DNA from: a virus | Strand: one strand, 5' to 3' | Length of the DNA stretch: 40,647 nucleotides | Virus record (IMG/VR): IMGVR_UViG_3300020020_000015 | Location: 1 to 40,647 of that record | Shown: one piece after another, positions 39,473 to 40,647 of the stretch | How positions within the stretch are numbered: position 1 is the first letter of the stretch | How the letters are laid out: each line of letters begins with the position of its first letter | The notes under the pieces: generated by a model | What the model saw: the letters and a program-made list of their open reading frames with translations, nothing else | Databases searched by the model: none | Told to the model about the DNA's origin: nothing | Translations under genes and position numbers: made by a program

Positions 39473-40647
39473 TTGCTCGGCCTCGACGCTTCTTTCTTGC
39501 GTTGAGCGTTGTTAAACTTTGCCTCGTCTTCCATCTGGCTCTGCTTCTGCTTGTGTTCCTGTGCGGATGAAGCCAGCTTGAGTTGATGTTGCTGTGCCTG
39601 GGCCTGCATGTTCATTCGACTCTGCATGAGCGTAGTACGCTGTTCGAGCGCTGCCTCTGCTCGTGCCATGTCGAACTCTTCGCGTGCCTGACGTTCCTCG
39701 AGCTCGAGTTCTCTGATCTTGAACTCCAGCTCCATTTGTTTCATCTGGATTTCCATCTGGTTCATGCGTTCCTGCATCTGCATTTCCATCTGGGCCCGTT
39801 GCTGCTCTATCTGGAGCTCCTGTTGCTTGCCCTGGATCTCAATTTGACCCTTCTGCTGAGCCAATTGCATCTGGCCCTGCATCTTCTCTTGCTCTGCCTT
39901 CGCTTTAATCTCTTCTGGCGACGGCCCCTTCGGTTGCTCCGGCTGCTTGATCAGTTGATCAAGGGTTTTATCAAGCATTCCCTCAATTTCTCGAGCTCCT
40001 TTGAACCCCGACACAGCCCACTTGAGCATACCGACCAGGAGGGGGGCCGACTGCGGCATGCCCTGGATCATGGTCCCTGCTTTCTCGAGATAACCAGACA
40101 CCGAAGTAAGCAGATCGACCCGATCCTGCTTCTCCATTGCATAATCAGTCTGCGCCAGTTGGTCCGCAGTTACTAGGATCCGCCACTCAAATCCTTCTTC
40201 CGACTGCAGAAGTTCGACAGCTTCATTAGCCAGAGCAGCATCATCAGTTCGAAGAATGTTGGACTTACGGATGAGGATTTCGGGATCATAGTGCTTGACC
40301 ATGATCTCGGCTTTGATCCGAAGTAACTCTGCCGCAAAGCGTGCAATCTCATCTTGGACGTCCTTGATGCGAACTGATGCAAATTTAGCCTTGATCTCTT
40401 GGGCACCGAGCGTCTCCGATGCTTTAGTGGCACCCCGGACGATGTCCGCAATGCCAGTTAGTTCATAGATCTGCGCCTTGATACTCTCTCGATTCTCGTA
40501 GAGTCGCTGCAGTGCAATGACGACCTGCTCGAGAGGTAACCAGTCCACCTGACCCTTAACCCCGCCCTTCTCGGCGAACATCGCCCAATTGTCCACTGGA
40601 ATGAGCGTATTGTCGAAGCCCTCGAGTAGCATTCGTTGGACACCCTC
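39469..40647 (-). CDS. Portal protein, C-terminal part (gene begins at 1375)
   Basis: This part continues the frame from 1375-1, and bases 40521-40647 duplicate 1-127. The merged gene encodes 808 aa. This part contains KGQVDWLPLEQV, a helical stem (RESIKAQIYELTGIADIVRGATKASETLGAQEIKAKF), and a long Gln/Met/Glu-rich coiled coil (EKMQGQMQLAQQKGQIE and what follows), which could form the barrel seen in P22-type portals. It ends with an ATGA overlap into the next gene. The TGIADIVRG and QEIKAKFAS segments are strong portal signals. Confidence 0.88.
   Translation of the reverse strand, partial: EGVQRMLLEGFDNTLIPVDNWAMFAEKGGVKGQVDWLPLEQVVIALQRLYENRESIKAQIYELTGIADIVRGATKASETLGAQEIKAKFASVRIKDVQDEIARFAAELLRIKAEIMVKHYDPEILIRKSNILRTDDAALANEAVELLQSEEGFEWRILVTADQLAQTDYAMEKQDRVDLLTSVSGYLEKAGTMIQGMPQSAPLLVGMLKWAVSGFKGAREIEGMLDKTLDQLIKQPEQPKGPSPEEIKAKAEQEKMQGQMQLAQQKGQIEIQGKQQELQIEQQRAQMEMQMQERMNQMEIQMKQMELEFKIRELELEERQAREEFDMARAEAALEQRTTLMQSRMNMQAQAQQHQLKLASSAQEHKQKQSQMEDEAKFNNAQRKKEASRPSK
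40521..40647. repeat. Terminal direct repeat, right copy
   Basis: Identical to 1-127. It marks circular closure of the contig and should be counted once. Confidence 0.95.

Noticed and set aside
40521-40647. Physical terminal repeat such as in T7
   Set aside because: The length of exactly 127 and location within the portal gene fit an assembler overlap better. T7-type repeats lie outside essential genes.

Overview
The window is a complete, circular or circularly permuted genome of a tailed phage with podovirus (short-tail) gene content. Bases 1-127 recur exactly at 40521-40647, so the unit is 40,520 bp and the portal gene runs across the artificial ends. A portal, a scaffold-like protein, an HK97-type capsid protein, P22/T7-like tail adaptor and tail hub proteins, ejected-type internal proteins, an S74 tail fibre and a large terminase are recognisable. 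I see no integrase, no repressor of a known family, no tRNA and no single-subunit RNA polymerase. This suggests a lytic phage that uses host RNA polymerase. The host is probably a Gram-negative bacterium with exosortase, because the phage carries a PEP-CTERM protein.

The genome has two opposed halves. The rightward half (4721-24979) holds regulators, many small genes linked by 4-5 bp overlaps, replication and repair genes, nucleotide metabolism and exported cargo. The leftward half starts at 4578, crosses the ends and finishes at 24960. Its order is putative small terminase, unknown 489-aa protein, large terminase, portal, scaffold, capsid, tail and internal proteins, tail fibre, and a small basic protein. 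The halves diverge at about 4579-4720 and converge at about 24960-25121, where there is a rightward terminator.

Replication uses a VapE/VirE-type primase-helicase with an N-terminal toprim-like region, an ATP-dependent ligase, a putative ssDNA-binding protein, a DnaQ-type exonuclease and a separate family A polymerase. A PD-(D/E)XK nuclease, a VRR-NUC nuclease and an SNF2-like helicase follow. Next comes a nucleotide cassette (21348-23270): a DUF1599/Nmad1-like protein, a thymidylate-synthase-fold enzyme, a MazG-like pyrophosphatase and a dCMP deaminase. The synthase-fold enzyme has Asp where true thymidylate synthases have the substrate-reading Asn, as in T4 dCMP hydroxymethylase. The cassette therefore looks like a route to modified cytosine (hydroxymethyl- or methyl-dCMP).

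Regulation has its own layout. Six rightward promoters share TGTAAC-N4-TGTAAA-N5-TTTACA-N17/18-TATAAT or a close variant. Three related small proteins (5326-5616, 5866-6306, 20563-21303) each follow a rightward promoter and are candidate regulators. The primase mRNA has a 5' leader in which a perfect 11-bp long-range helix covers the ribosome binding site. Two exported proteins (DUF1996 and PEP-CTERM) and several small membrane or Cys-rich proteins are candidate host-altering or lysis functions. No endolysin was recognised.
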